Below are positions 25,530 to 35,313 of a stretch of 64,000 bases of DNA, piece by piece. The DNA comes from PGYT01 sp963675055 (GTDB lineage: Bacteria; Bacteroidota; Ignavibacteria; Ignavibacteriales; Melioribacteraceae), in assembly GCA_963675055.2 (NCBI GenBank), contig CAXXJE010000001.1:434001-498000 (forward strand), in the 5' to 3' direction. The translations under genes were made by a program, and so were the position numbers. The notes beneath the pieces were generated by a model. The model did not search any database. It worked only from the letters and a program-made list of their open reading frames with translations, and was not told the origin of the DNA. The first letter of the stretch is position 1, and each line of letters begins with the position of its first letter.

Positions 25530-28298
25530 CTATGCTACGTAATCGTATGTATTGTAGCCCATGTTCTTTGGAGCTTCTACTTCAATTTCGTTCTCCAAAT
25601 CAAATTTTTCCGGTCCCGAATTCTTCTTTTTATTTCGTGCGAATTTATTATTCCTGTCCTCAGGCGTACTCAGCGAAACATTGATACTCTGAGGCTGAAG
25701 TCCCTGCTGAACAAGTGCTTGCTTCAATTGCTCAATGCCCGAATTAACAACCTGTTTAACGGAATCGTTTTCTACTTCAATACTAGCCTTAACAGTATTT
25801 TTAATAATTTCTATTGCTACATCAATCTCACCAAGCATTGCCGGATTTAGTCGAAGTGTAACATTTTGAGAAGACTTGCTGGATACAATATTCCTGAGCT
25901 CAGTGTTAACTCTGCTTAACTCAACATCCTTAATTACTTTAATGCGCCTTTGAATGTCAGCATTGTTGGCAGTTGCTTTCAACTGAGTCTCAAAACTTTT
26001 ATCCACTCCGGGCGCTTGTTTTATCGAATTTCCCGATGCGGTGGCTGTACCTTTGTGTGACTCACTGCCTTTATTGCCGTCGAAGCCTTTACCTGAATCG
26101 CTTTGAACAGATGCCTCTTCATTGCTCTTTATAAAATCACTTTCAGAAGTTGTTTTTGCCATTTCAGGTTTGTGCTGCTCGCTAATATTTTTTTCAATTA
26201 CAGGTGTCTCTGGTTTTAAGACTTGTTCAACAACACCAGACACTTTTGCATTTTCAATTTTATTACTGTGAATCTCAGCCTCAGCCAGACTTCTTTTCAT
26301 GGTAACGGATTTAATGAATTTTTCAATTTGTCTGAAATCATTAGCATTTTTACTGACTGCATTGTCAGCGTACTTGTCCTTAAAAACAACTTTTTCACCA
26401 GACGTACTTCTATCTGATTTGAGTGACTTGTCATCATCATGTGAATCATCCGATTTAACCAGATTTTTCTCTAAATACTTCGCCAGATTCTTTTCACCTG
26501 ATCTCACGCTCACATCTTCCCTGGTAATCAGCTTCGTCAACTGATTAATCTCTTTTTCAGGAATATCCATATTTGAAATCTTCAGCATGAACTCTTTGTT
26601 GCTTTCAGCTTCCGGTTTCGAAATGTTCTCTCCGGAGTCAATTGCAGTTTCCGCCGATTTCGATGCTACTATTTTCAGGAAATTTTCTAATGTACTATTC
26701 ACGCCGCTATTACTATTCTGTATTTTACTTACGGATTTAATGTCAGTATCGTTTGAACCGGCAATTTTTTCAAATGCTTTTTTAACATGGCTGTCATTCT
26801 TGCCAAGTTTTGCAAGTACAGCTTCTATAATCGGTTTTAATGTTTCCGACTTGGACAGTATTTCGCTATTCGCTTTTAAGTCAAACTGCTTAACAATTTC
26901 ATCCAGCTTATCTGAGAATTCTTTTCCGCTTGTTTTAAGTGTTGCGAATAATTCTTTTTCAACAGTTGTAATATCAATTTCAGCCGCTGCGGTTGCGGAC
27001 TCAACTTTACTCAATAATCCGGTTACTCTTTCCTTTATTATTCCGGCAGTTTTTTCATCCGATAAAAGAGTATTTACAAGTTCTTTATTGTCGAACGAAC
27101 CAAGAAAACCTTTCAATTCCGGCAATAGCTGTTTCAAATCAAGAATACCTTTATCCAGCAGAGCTTTTACTTCGCCGGTTGTATGCTGATTTGCGGAAAC
27201 GAGCAAGTCGCGGGATTCAGGATTATCCTGATACATTTCAATCAGAGACTTTATAGTATCATTATTAAGACCAGAAATTATTTCGGCGGCTATTTGTGTA
27301 CTATTTCCATCCCCGGCAAAAAGTTTTTCAATTTTTGCAGCAAACGTATACTCACCTTTGTTTTCAGTGCCTGATTCGGAGACTATATTATCATTTATAA
27401 ATTTTATTAGTTCCGGCAATCTCTCCTGCTTGTTTTCGAGAACGTAAGCAGCGATCTGATCGAGCTTGTTGATTTCTTCCGGATTGAGATTGAAACTCGA
27501 GGATGACTTAATAATATCATTCATCACACCTAAAACAAGCTGTTTATTCGAGTTTATAGTTTCCTTAACTTTATCCAGTAATAGAGGATTACCGGAAATG
27601 AAGCTTTCAAATTTTTTATAATCATCAGGATCTGAGGTTAAATATTTGAGTGCCTCCACAGAATCCGCAGGCAGATCATTTTCAATTTTTTCAAAAATCC
27701 GGGGATCCTGAAGCAATGCAAATAACCCGGTAAGATCATCATATTCTTCGTCCGAATTGTCAAGTGCTTCATTCAACTCTACTTTACCGGTTTCCTTAAT
27801 GACACCCGTGATACTATTATGAATATTATCACTGTTTAGCCCTTTTAATTCGACCGAGTACTTGCTATCACCACTTTTCAAACTCAGCTCAATATCACCG
27901 CCGTTCTCCAGTTCAGCAAGTAGTTTTTGAAGTATGCTGTAAACGTTATCCCCTGGATCCTCATTTTTATAAATAAGTTTACCATTACTGAATATTTCGA
28001 CAGAATCGGAATTTTTTAGTATTTCCGACAAGACACCGCCGATTTCCTTTTCGTTCAGTTTATATCCTTTTAGACCGGTTTCTCCCGAGGAGGTGCTGGA
28101 AATCAGATAGTCCGTTGAATTGCCGACTGATCCTAAAAATGAATTAAAGGATGGAGTTGATTCATCCATTCCCAGTCCTTTTACTTTGTGTCTTACATTA
28201 ATAATATCCGAGAACAGAAAACTGGGATTGTTTAATTTTGACTTGCCAGCTTCATTCGGAGTACTAGTACCTGAGATAAATAATGGATTGAAAATCAT
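25530..28298 (-). CDS. fliK: Very long hook-length control protein FliK
   Basis: Hook-length ruler that triggers the FlhB switch. The last quarter has the FliK C-terminal domain: VTLRLNPAMLGEIDVAIEII, then VKASIEVENDSVKQVVNSGIEQLKQALVQQGLQPQSINVSLS. The N-terminal 780 residues are helical and low in aromatic residues. At 922 residues it is more than twice Salmonella FliK (405). Ruler length tracks hook length in other species, so a long hook may be expected here. It overlaps the motE-like gene by four bases. Confidence 0.9.
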   Translation of the reverse strand: MIFNPLFISGTSTPNEAGKSKLNNPSFLFSDIINVRHKVKGLGMDESTPSFNSFLGSVGNSTDYLISSTSSGETGLKGYKLNEKEIGGVLSEILKNSDSVEIFSNGKLIYKNEDPGDNVYSILQKLLAELENGGDIELSLKSGDSKYSVELKGLNSDNIHNSITGVIKETGKVELNEALDNSDEEYDDLTGLFALLQDPRIFEKIENDLPADSVEALKYLTSDPDDYKKFESFISGNPLLLDKVKETINSNKQLVLGVMNDIIKSSSSFNLNPEEINKLDQIAAYVLENKQERLPELIKFINDNIVSESGTENKGEYTFAAKIEKLFAGDGNSTQIAAEIISGLNNDTIKSLIEMYQDNPESRDLLVSANQHTTGEVKALLDKGILDLKQLLPELKGFLGSFDNKELVNTLLSDEKTAGIIKERVTGLLSKVESATAAAEIDITTVEKELFATLKTSGKEFSDKLDEIVKQFDLKANSEILSKSETLKPIIEAVLAKLGKNDSHVKKAFEKIAGSNDTDIKSVSKIQNSNSGVNSTLENFLKIVASKSAETAIDSGENISKPEAESNKEFMLKISNMDIPEKEINQLTKLITREDVSVRSGEKNLAKYLEKNLVKSDDSHDDDKSLKSDRSTSGEKVVFKDKYADNAVSKNANDFRQIEKFIKSVTMKRSLAEAEIHSNKIENAKVSGVVEQVLKPETPVIEKNISEQHKPEMAKTTSESDFIKSNEEASVQSDSGKGFDGNKGSESHKGTATASGNSIKQAPGVDKSFETQLKATANNADIQRRIKVIKDVELSRVNTELRNIVSSKSSQNVTLRLNPAMLGEIDVAIEIIKNTVKASIEVENDSVKQVVNSGIEQLKQALVQQGLQPQSINVSLSTPEDRNNKFARNKKKNSGPEKFDLENEIEVEAPKNMGYNTYDYVA

Positions 28299-28882
28299 TG
28301 TTCCACCTGAATTAGTCTGTTAACAATTTCCGGTTTTAGTGCCGAAAGGATTTTTACTGCCTTTTTCTTTTTCATGTTGTAAATGATGTCTCTAGCAACA
28401 TTATCGGAATATTTAGTGATAATTTTAGCAGCCTGGTCTTCATCCATGGCTTCATAGTAGCTTATCGCATTCTCCAACCACTTATCGTAAGCTACTTTTC
28501 CGGTGTCCTGAGCGGCCTCCAATTCCTGTTTTTGCATCTGCGCTGCTTTTTGCTTTTCGAGTCTCGCTAAGTGCGCCTTCAGTACTCTAATACTGTCGAG
28601 TAATATTGGATCAACCTGCACTGCGGCTATCTCTTCCTCGGTTTTCAGCTTAATTACATCGATGGAATCTTTATATTCTTCACGAACAACATTCTCAATT
28701 CCCTTTTTAATTTTCGCAAGGTTCTGAAGCGGAACGCCGCTGTGAATAATATCTTTGCCTACCGGATACGAGAAATCGAATTTGAATATATTCCTGTAGT
28801 TATTATTCAGCATCGCAATAATTACGGTTACAACCAGAAATGTTACGGCATATATCGAAGCCGCAATAATTTTATTTTTCAA
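28295..28882 (-). CDS. motE: MotE-like flagellar protein (MgtE-N fold)
   Basis: A 195-residue protein with one N-terminal membrane helix (about 7-25), a coiled-coil middle (LARLEKQKAAQMQKQELEAAQ) and a C-terminal MgtE-N-like repeat (MDEDQAAKIITKYSDNVARDIIYNMKKKKAVKILSALKPE). This resembles MotE, a periplasmic chaperone of MotC in rhizobia; here it stands between fliJ and fliK, where related proteins of unproven role are common. Topology and repeat are visible; the function is inferred. Confidence 0.75.
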   Translation of the reverse strand: MKNKIIAASIYAVTFLVVTVIIAMLNNNYRNIFKFDFSYPVGKDIIHSGVPLQNLAKIKKGIENVVREEYKDSIDVIKLKTEEEIAAVQVDPILLDSIRVLKAHLARLEKQKAAQMQKQELEAAQDTGKVAYDKWLENAISYYEAMDEDQAAKIITKYSDNVARDIIYNMKKKKAVKILSALKPEIVNRLIQVEQ

Positions 28883-28884
28883 TT

Positions 28885-29316
28885 TTATTTCCTACCCGAT
28901 TTTTGAATTGCCAATTCGTCTAAGAATGCGTTATCTTTTTTCAATTCTTCTTCATTATAAACTTGAAGATGCTTGTCCTTCAGTAATTCAAACATCTTGG
29001 ATTCCTGTGTTTTAACAACAAGTTCGTCAAGTCTTTTTTGTTTTTCTATTTCCAGTTTTTCTATATCAGCTATCATTTTGGTAATCTTTCCATTGAGATA
29101 AATTCCATGCCGCTCATAGTAGTGCAGTTCAGAAACTTTCCCGCCGTCTTTTCTAAGCATCTGCTTGGTTTCATACAATTCCCGTCTGGCTTCATCTATT
29201 TTCACCTTCTTCTGATCGATTTTTAGATTTATCTCTGCAAGCTCCTTCTGAGCCTTGCTTTTCAGCTTGTCTTTAATTCTCTTTATCGTCTCAAATTTGA
29301 AATCAAACTTTGCCAT
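28885..29316 (-). CDS. fliJ: Flagellar export chaperone FliJ
   Basis: Coiled-coil protein of 143 residues from the ATG at 29316 (MAKFDFKFETIKRIKDKLK), which just follows the fliI ATPase gene and resembles FliJ starts. The reading from 29340 adds eight residues inside fliI. FliJ is the central stalk of the FliI ATPase and escorts empty chaperones. Call rests on helical pattern, size and position between fliI and motE. Confidence 0.88.
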   Translation of the reverse strand: MAKFDFKFETIKRIKDKLKSKAQKELAEINLKIDQKKVKIDEARRELYETKQMLRKDGGKVSELHYYERHGIYLNGKITKMIADIEKLEIEKQKRLDELVVKTQESKMFELLKDKHLQVYNEEELKKDNAFLDELAIQKSGRK

Positions 29317-29320
29317 GATC

Positions 29321-30655
29321 TTATAATAATGGTTCTTCAATTATTTCATTAAGTCTGGAAACTGTTTCTTTATATATCGTTCGTTCGTGCATATTCTGTT
29401 TTAAGAAAGTTCTCAATGAGTTTATTTTTGAAAGCGCATGATCGATTTGCGGATTGCTCCCCTTTACGTAGGCGCCGATATTTATTAAATCTTCAGCCTC
29501 GTTATAAGTCGACAGTATCTCGTTGAACAGTCTGGTTCTTTTAAGATGATCTTCCGTAACTATATCGGGCATTACCCTGCTTACGCTCTGAAGCGGATCG
29601 ACCGCCGGGTACTGTCCGCGGTTAGCCAGTTTTCTCGAAAGTACTATATGTCCGTCAAGAATTGACCTGGCCGCATCGGCAATAGGTTCGTTCATATCAT
29701 CGCCGTCCACAAGAACGGTATAAAATCCTGTAATTGAACCTTTAACATCCGCTCCCGCACGCTCCAGTAGTTTTGGAAGCATAGCAAATACCGAAGGTGT
29801 GTATCCTTTAGTAGTAGGCGGTTCACCAATTGTTAAACCTATTTCACGCTGGGCCATTGCAAAACGTGTAACAGAATCCATCATAAGGAGAACGTCTTTG
29901 CCCTGGTCCCTGAAATATTCCGCAATGGTTGTACCGATATATGCGCCTTTCATACGAATGAGAGCTGATCTGTCACTTGTTGCCACAATAACGACCGATC
30001 TTTTCAAGCCTTCTTCGCCCAAATCTTTTTCAATAAATTCTCTTACTTCTCTGCCTCGCTCACCAATCAGAGTAATCACGTTAACATCTGCATTAGTATT
30101 ACGAGCCATCATACCGAGAGTTACGCTTTTTCCAACACCGCTTCCTGCAAATATTCCAATCCTCTGTCCCTTGCCTACTGTTAAAAGTCCGTCAATAGAC
30201 CTGATGCCGGTCTGAAGCGGCTCGGATATTCTTGTTCTTTCCAACGGACTCGGCGGATCACGCTGTATCGAATTTCTGTCTGCGGCATTAAGAGGACCTT
30301 TCCCGTCAATCGGCACTCCGAATCCGTCAATTACTCTTCCGAGTAAATTATTACCAACCGGGACCATAAAATTGCTGCCGGTAGCTAATATTTCGCATGC
30401 TGGTGAAATCTCATGAACTTCGCCGAGAGCTATAGACAATACTTTACCATTCTTGAATCCAACTACTTCGGATTTGCACACCTCGCGTCCTGACCTGTCG
30501 ACCACTCTGCAAACTTCTCCAAGAGCTACATTCGGTCCTGAGGATACAATAACGAGACCTACAACATCGGTTACTTTACCATTTAATTTGTAAAGATCCG
30601 TAACCGTGAGTAGTCTATCGTAATGATCTATATATGTCTCAGCTGCGGTTGTCAT
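29321..30655 (-). CDS. fliI: Flagellar export ATPase FliI
   Basis: F1-like ATPase of the export system, 444 residues. Walker A at about 169-178 (FAGSGVGKSVT), Walker B in DVLLMMDSVTRFAMAQREIGL, and PPTTKGYTPSVFAMLPKLLERAG are FliI hallmarks. Length matches the family. Its first ATG overlaps the fliH stop by four bases. Confidence 0.97.
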   Translation of the reverse strand: MTTAAETYIDHYDRLLTVTDLYKLNGKVTDVVGLVIVSSGPNVALGEVCRVVDRSGREVCKSEVVGFKNGKVLSIALGEVHEISPACEILATGSNFMVPVGNNLLGRVIDGFGVPIDGKGPLNAADRNSIQRDPPSPLERTRISEPLQTGIRSIDGLLTVGKGQRIGIFAGSGVGKSVTLGMMARNTNADVNVITLIGERGREVREFIEKDLGEEGLKRSVVIVATSDRSALIRMKGAYIGTTIAEYFRDQGKDVLLMMDSVTRFAMAQREIGLTIGEPPTTKGYTPSVFAMLPKLLERAGADVKGSITGFYTVLVDGDDMNEPIADAARSILDGHIVLSRKLANRGQYPAVDPLQSVSRVMPDIVTEDHLKRTRLFNEILSTYNEAEDLINIGAYVKGSNPQIDHALSKINSLRTFLKQNMHERTIYKETVSRLNEIIEEPLL

Positions 30656-31275
30656 TGTTCATTCAAATAATTGGCAGATATTTTTCTTTCAATTTCATTT
30701 AGCTGCGTCGAGATCCTTGCATCAACATTTCCGATTTCCGATTCTATAACGCAGCCGCCTTTTCCAATTTTAGGATCAGATTCAAACTTCACCTTAGTAA
30801 ATGATTCGTCGCTGAAAAGTTCTCTTCCGGAATCTTTTAGTAATTCGTGATCGCTGGGATTTAGTTTAATCAAAACTTTTTCCGCTCCAATAATTTTTTG
30901 TGATGACTCACTTATTGTCTTTGCGATAATTGATTCTTCATCAATACTCTTCTTTAATATTTTTTCAGCAATCTTAATGGATAAGTTACTTACCAGTTTT
31001 TCGAACATCAGTTCGCACTCTTTAAATCCATTTTCAAGAGAGGATGCGAGATTTTCAAACTCACCATATTTAGCAAACAAGTCCTGCGAAAACTGATTTT
31101 CCAGTTCCATAAGAGCGTCGCTGCGTCCTTCCTCATATGCAGTTCGTTTCGCATGTTCAATTTTTTTATTCCAGTGTTCATCTTCGCTGTCAACTTCCCT
31201 GCTGCTGCTGTTAATTGTCTGAACACGCAGTCCTGTGGAGCTTGAAGCACGATTTATTTTAATTACACTAGACAT
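30652..31275 (-). CDS. fliH: Flagellar export regulator FliH
   Basis: Negative regulator and anchor of FliI, 207 residues. It has a polar N-terminus, a coiled middle (KIEHAKRTAYEEGRSDALMELENQF) and a C-terminal part like the ATP synthase delta/epsilon region (KIAEKILKKSIDEESIIAKTI ... FESDPKIGKGGCVIESEIGNVDARISTQL). The overlap of eight bases with fliG and four with fliI supports the call. Confidence 0.92.
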   Translation of the reverse strand: MSSVIKINRASSSTGLRVQTINSSSREVDSEDEHWNKKIEHAKRTAYEEGRSDALMELENQFSQDLFAKYGEFENLASSLENGFKECELMFEKLVSNLSIKIAEKILKKSIDEESIIAKTISESSQKIIGAEKVLIKLNPSDHELLKDSGRELFSDESFTKVKFESDPKIGKGGCVIESEIGNVDARISTQLNEIERKISANYLNEQ

Positions 31276-32302
31276 AAACTTCGTCCGATCCGCCTCTTAA
31301 GTTGAGCGATATTTCACCTGATTCTTCGAGTGATTTAACTATATCTATTATTCTTGCCTGTGCAGCTTCAACTTCTTTCAGTTTAACCATACCCATGTAC
31401 TCGAGTTCTTCTTTGAGTAGATCTGCTGCACGTTCGGACATGTTGTTGAACATTTTCTCTTTAAGCTTATCATCTGTAACCTTAAGTGCCAGAGTGAGAT
31501 CTTTTCTATCAATTTCACGCAGTAATTTCTGTAGATCTCTGTCCTGAAGATTGATAAGATCGTCAAACAAGAACATCTGGCGTTTTACTTCGATACCGAC
31601 ATCAGGATTGTACTCCATCACCTCTTCAATAATTTCCTTACTGAATGATACTTTTGTCCTGTTGAGTATCTGTGCTAAACTTTTTGTACCCCCAATTTTA
31701 GCCACGGACTGACTCATTGTAAGTCCGGCCATTTCATCAACAACCTTCTCAATTCGTTTCAGAGTTTGCGGTGAAATCTTTCCAAGTGTTGCTATCCTGT
31801 ATGCAACTTCGCCTCTAAGTTCCTTCGGTAGTTCTTCGAGTGCATTAGCAGTTTGCTCAGGACTAAGGTGAGTCAAAATCAACGCAATAGTCTGCGGATG
31901 TTCTTTATTAAGGAAGTTTATAAGCTGTGTAGAATCGGCACGTTTTAAAACATCGAATCCCCTGAGTGTTGTCAGGTTTCTAACTTTTTCAATTATCTCG
32001 ATCGCCTTATTGTAGCCGAAAGACTTCTCAAGTACATTCTGTGCGTAATCGAGACCCCCTTCAAGAAGATATTCACGAGCCGTAACCATATTGTGAAATT
32101 CGATCAGGACATTATCCACTGTTTTGGAGGGAGTATTTCGAACCTGCGTAATCTCGGCAGATATTGTTTCAACATCTTCGGGATCAAGGTATTTAAATAC
32201 CTCAGCCGCCGTATCGACGTCCAGAGCAATCATCAGAAGAGCAGCTTTCTGAGTGCCGCTCAATTCCGCTAATTTCAGTTCTTCTGTACTAGCTGTACTC
32301 AT
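31268..32302 (-). CDS. fliG: Flagellar motor switch protein FliG
   Basis: C-ring subunit on which MotA pushes, 344 residues. The N-terminal domain contacts FliF (LSGTQKAALLMIALDVDTAAEVFKYLDPEDVETI). The middle has the EHPQ motif (FLNKEHPQTIALILTHL), and the C-terminal torque helix has alternating charges (LQKLLREIDRKDLTLALK ... NNMSERAADLLKEELEYM). It overlaps fliF by 14 bases. Confidence 0.97.
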   Translation of the reverse strand: MSTASTEELKLAELSGTQKAALLMIALDVDTAAEVFKYLDPEDVETISAEITQVRNTPSKTVDNVLIEFHNMVTAREYLLEGGLDYAQNVLEKSFGYNKAIEIIEKVRNLTTLRGFDVLKRADSTQLINFLNKEHPQTIALILTHLSPEQTANALEELPKELRGEVAYRIATLGKISPQTLKRIEKVVDEMAGLTMSQSVAKIGGTKSLAQILNRTKVSFSKEIIEEVMEYNPDVGIEVKRQMFLFDDLINLQDRDLQKLLREIDRKDLTLALKVTDDKLKEKMFNNMSERAADLLKEELEYMGMVKLKEVEAAQARIIDIVKSLEESGEISLNLRGGSDEVYV

Positions 32303-33923
32303 TATCGTGTAACCATGAATTGATTAGTTTGGCTGCTTCAACAGGATTCTTCTGCACATAGTTTGCAATCTTTTCCTGTTGACCCTGTTTAATTAATGCT
32401 TCATCAGATATTTCATCTTCCAAATCACCTACCTGGAATAATTTTTTCTTATTATTAGCCGCTTGAAGGGCGGCATGACCACCGGCTGCACTTGATTCCA
32501 GAGCCTGCTGCATGTTTCCGGCAAGAGCCATTTCAGCCCCCCCACCACCGGCATTAACCGTACCGATCAAAATTTTCTCATTCTTCAGTTTGTTCATCAG
32601 GCCCTTTAGCAGGAATAAAGAGATTATGATCGCTGCAAATACAAGGGCTGTATTCACGTACTTATCAAAATTGTTCATATCTAAAAATTCAAATGCAGGA
32701 GCCTCCTGAGGTATCCCAAGATCTTCCACCTTATTTGTTTCAAAAGGAATATTTACGATTGAAAACTGGTCTCCGCGTCCAACATCAAGTCCAACCGCGT
32801 TTTGAATAAGCAATTCGAGCTTATCCAACTGCTCTTGTGAGCGCGGCTCATAAACTGTTTGAACAGCACCGCCGGGCTGCGAAACCTGCTTCTCAATATC
32901 ATTTATTACTGCAGCCACGCTTAATCGTTTAACGTTGCCTGTAGCCTGCACTACTTTTTCAATCGTTTTACTTATTTCATAATTGGTTGTTGTATTTTTA
33001 CTCGACTGCCCTGTAGAATCCACCATATTCGAACCGGTTGTTTCGTTCTTAATGGTTTGTTCGCTAACCACAACCTGCGATTCAGGATCATAATTCTGCA
33101 TGGTTTTTTCCACGAGATCAAAATTTAGTTCCGCATCAACCTGAATCATTGAGTTTTTGTAACCAACAATATTATCAAGTATTGTCTGAGCTTTTCTGGC
33201 AAGATACTTTTCGATAGATTGTTTTATTTCATACTGTCTGTCAGTGGATATACCAAACTCTTCTTCATCATAATGCTGCGAAAGCATGTTGCCTTCGGTA
33301 TCCACCAAAGTCACATTATTTTTATCCAATGCTTCAACGCTGCTGGAAACCAGATTTATAATCGCATCGACATTTGATTTGGAAAGTGACTTGCTGAGTT
33401 TAACGACAACTGAAGCCGTGGGATCTTTTTGTTCTTCTTTGAATATTGATTTTGCAGGGAAGACAATATGAACGCGCGCGGCTTCAATACCATCCTGCTG
33501 AATTATAGTTCTCGAGAGCTCACCCTCGAGTGCGCGTTTGAAGTTCAGCTTCTGCATGAACTCAGACATGCCCATTGTACTTTTATCAAAAATTTCATAA
33601 CCAACCATACCCGAACTCGGCAGACCTTTACCGGCAAGCTGAAGCCTGGTTTCGTAAACCTGGTCTTCGACAACACGAATAGTACTTCCGTTATCGGTTA
33701 TATCGTACTGAATTTTCTGGGCGGACAAATACTGAATTACTTTAGAAGCATCATCCTGCGCCATATTCGAATAAAGCACGGCAAGTTTAGGTTCGTTGAG
33801 AAATGTAAATAGAAAACCGAGCAATACCAGCGAGCCGATAGTAACTCCGCCGATCATTAGTTTCTGCTGCGGTCCCAGTTTATTGAAAATTCCGAATAGT
33901 TCGCTTAAAGGATTATTATTCAT
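32289..33923 (-). CDS. fliF: Flagellar MS-ring protein FliF
   Basis: MS-ring protein, 544 residues. Two membrane helices (about 21-42 and 430-448) enclose a large periplasmic region with ring-building motifs (AVLYSNMAQDDASKVIQYLSAQKIQYDI; LPSSGMVGYEIFDKSTMGMSEFMQKLNFKRALEGELSRTI). The C-terminal tail (ISDEALIKQGQQEKIANYVQKNPVEAAKLINSWL) is the FliG-binding part. It follows fliE by five bases. Confidence 0.97.
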   Translation of the reverse strand: MNNNPLSELFGIFNKLGPQQKLMIGGVTIGSLVLLGFLFTFLNEPKLAVLYSNMAQDDASKVIQYLSAQKIQYDITDNGSTIRVVEDQVYETRLQLAGKGLPSSGMVGYEIFDKSTMGMSEFMQKLNFKRALEGELSRTIIQQDGIEAARVHIVFPAKSIFKEEQKDPTASVVVKLSKSLSKSNVDAIINLVSSSVEALDKNNVTLVDTEGNMLSQHYDEEEFGISTDRQYEIKQSIEKYLARKAQTILDNIVGYKNSMIQVDAELNFDLVEKTMQNYDPESQVVVSEQTIKNETTGSNMVDSTGQSSKNTTTNYEISKTIEKVVQATGNVKRLSVAAVINDIEKQVSQPGGAVQTVYEPRSQEQLDKLELLIQNAVGLDVGRGDQFSIVNIPFETNKVEDLGIPQEAPAFEFLDMNNFDKYVNTALVFAAIIISLFLLKGLMNKLKNEKILIGTVNAGGGGAEMALAGNMQQALESSAAGGHAALQAANNKKKLFQVGDLEDEISDEALIKQGQQEKIANYVQKNPVEAAKLINSWLHDNEYS

Positions 33924-33928
33924 GGCTG

Positions 33929-34216
33929 TTATACGCTAATTCTTGTTAATTCTCGATACATGTCTAGTGTTTTATTTCTGATTTCCATCAGCAGTTCAAA
34001 ACTCGTTTTTGCTTTTTCACCGGCAATCATCACCTCGTGTAATTCAATATCTTCGCCGGAAATAAACTTGTCGGTTAGTTTTGCAGATTCATTCTGCGCA
34101 ACTCTTACATTCTCAATTAATTTTCCAAAAGCATTTTCCGTATCGCTTTTCTTTACCTGATTAACCTGTTTTTCCAGGTCATTGATTTTAATACTCGGTA
34201 TTTGACTGATTTTCAT
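33929..34216 (-). CDS. fliE: Flagellar MS-ring/rod junction protein FliE
   Basis: Adapter between MS ring and rod, 95 residues. The C-terminal GEDIELHEVMIAGEKAKTSFELLMEIRNKTLDMYRELTRI is the FliE signature. It is coded between a small orphan and fliF, as in most flagellar operons. Confidence 0.95.
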   Translation of the reverse strand: MKISQIPSIKINDLEKQVNQVKKSDTENAFGKLIENVRVAQNESAKLTDKFISGEDIELHEVMIAGEKAKTSFELLMEIRNKTLDMYRELTRISV

Positions 34217-34217
34217 T

Positions 34218-34484
34218 TTATCCTCTCCTGTCGAATAATGATCCGACCATTACACCGGACATGTTTCCATTTTTCATATAGAAATGATGATCCATAATTT
34301 TATCTGTGTTTTCAGGATACAGTTTTGAAAAAAATGCCTTTTCGGTTTTATTTAATGTTACAGTCGGTTCAGCAGCAGTAGTTTTTGCTGTCTCGGCAAC
34401 CGAGTTTGTTTTTACTGTATTTGAAACAGCCGTCTTTCGATAGACTGGGTTGTAATTTCCAATAGGGTTAGTACCAATTCTCAT
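34218..34484 (-). CDS. Unknown 88-residue protein between flgC and fliE
   Basis: Not recognised. The first 50 residues are polar and rich in Thr, Ala, Val and Asn; the last 40 contain NKTEKAFFSKLYPENTDKIMDHHFYM and a Gly/Met end. No signal peptide or membrane helix. It abuts flgC and fliE (one base to each), so translation is certain to be part of the operon. A rod or export accessory role is plausible by position only. Confidence 0.7.
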   Translation of the reverse strand: MRIGTNPIGNYNPVYRKTAVSNTVKTNSVAETAKTTAAEPTVTLNKTEKAFFSKLYPENTDKIMDHHFYMKNGNMSGVMVGSLFDRRG

Positions 34485-34904
34485 TTATATCTCCAGGGAA
34501 TCTTTTGCCATTTCTTTAGAGGCATTCAATGCTGTAATATTTGCTTCATAACTTCTTGATGCTGCGATCATCTCAACCATTTCCTGAACTACGTTAACAT
34601 TGGACATCTGCACATAACCTTTAGCGTCTGCGTCCGGGTGATTGGGCATAAAGATCATTTCACCTTCTTTATTATCTTCCAGTACTTCCACTTTTAATTC
34701 GTTATCAACAGCATCCTTTTTTGTGAATGCCTGGTTGGTTTCGTTTGAAACTACCATATACTTCCTCTGGTATGGTTCTCCTTCGGTAGTTCTTGTATTT
34801 TCGGCATTTGCAATGTTTTCGGCAATAAGATTCATCTTTTTTCTTTGAATACTTAGGCCTTGTGCGCTCATTCTGAAACCGGAAAGATTATTTCCTATTT
34901 TCAT
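34485..34904 (-). CDS. flgC: Flagellar proximal rod protein FlgC
   Basis: Proximal rod subunit, 139 residues. The N-terminal LSIQRKKMNLIAENIANAENTRT and the C-terminal YVQMSNVNVVQEMVEMIAASRSYEANITALNASKEM are typical of FlgC. Its ATG shares one base with the flgB stop. Confidence 0.97.
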   Translation of the reverse strand: MKIGNNLSGFRMSAQGLSIQRKKMNLIAENIANAENTRTTEGEPYQRKYMVVSNETNQAFTKKDAVDNELKVEVLEDNKEGEMIFMPNHPDADAKGYVQMSNVNVVQEMVEMIAASRSYEANITALNASKEMAKDSLEI

Positions 34905-35287
34905 TATCGACCTCCGTTACCATGGATTGCACTTCTTAAGGTAGAGTAGTAACCTGCAATTTTCTTTGAACTAAATTTAAATTGAATTGTGTTTTCAGCT
35001 AACTCAGCCATTTCCCGCTCGATATCAACATTATTGATTCCGGAAATAGCGTCACCGTTGCTGTCTACATTAATTGTAAAAGGATTGGAATTTGTGGATT
35101 TAATCTCAATAAACTTCGGATTATCTTCAATTTTAATATTGGATTTTTCAGAATCAAGTACATCCCTGAAATTTACTTCTTCCCTGTTATAATTTCTTGT
35201 TCCTACGTTAGCAATATTCTTACTTATGATTTTATTTCTTGCTGAACAGAAATCGATAAAGTTTTCAAGCTTATTTATGACTGCCAC
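34904..35287 (-). CDS. flgB: Flagellar proximal rod protein FlgB
   Basis: Proximal rod subunit, 127 residues, first gene of the basal body-hook operon. FCSARNKIISKNIANVGTRNYNREEVNF and VDIEREMAELAENTIQFKF are the FlgB marks. The GTG at 35287 was taken because the AGGAG motif lies five bases before it; an ATG two bases upstream is in another frame. That AGGAG lies inside a seven-pair hairpin (35291-35310). Confidence 0.96.
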   Translation of the reverse strand: MAVINKLENFIDFCSARNKIISKNIANVGTRNYNREEVNFRDVLDSEKSNIKIEDNPKFIEIKSTNSNPFTINVDSNGDAISGINNVDIEREMAELAENTIQFKFSSKKIAGYYSTLRSAIHGNGGR

Positions 35288-35290
35288 ATT

Positions 35291-35310
35291 TACTCCTGTT
35301 TTTAGGAGTA
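35291..35310 (-). promoter_or_regulatory. Hairpin covering the flgB ribosome binding site
   Basis: On the minus strand TACTCCT pairs perfectly with AGGAGTA across a six-base loop. The second arm contains the AGGAG ribosome binding site of flgB and ends four bases before its GTG. The fold would hide the site until opened. Sequence pairing is direct; the regulatory effect is inferred. Confidence 0.55.
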
Positions 35311-35313
35311 TTT

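Noticed and set aside
26587..27189. Open frame of 200 codons on the plus strand inside fliK
   Set aside because: Antisense shadow of fliK; it is Ser/Leu-rich, as expected from a complementary Asp/Glu/Lys-rich helix region.
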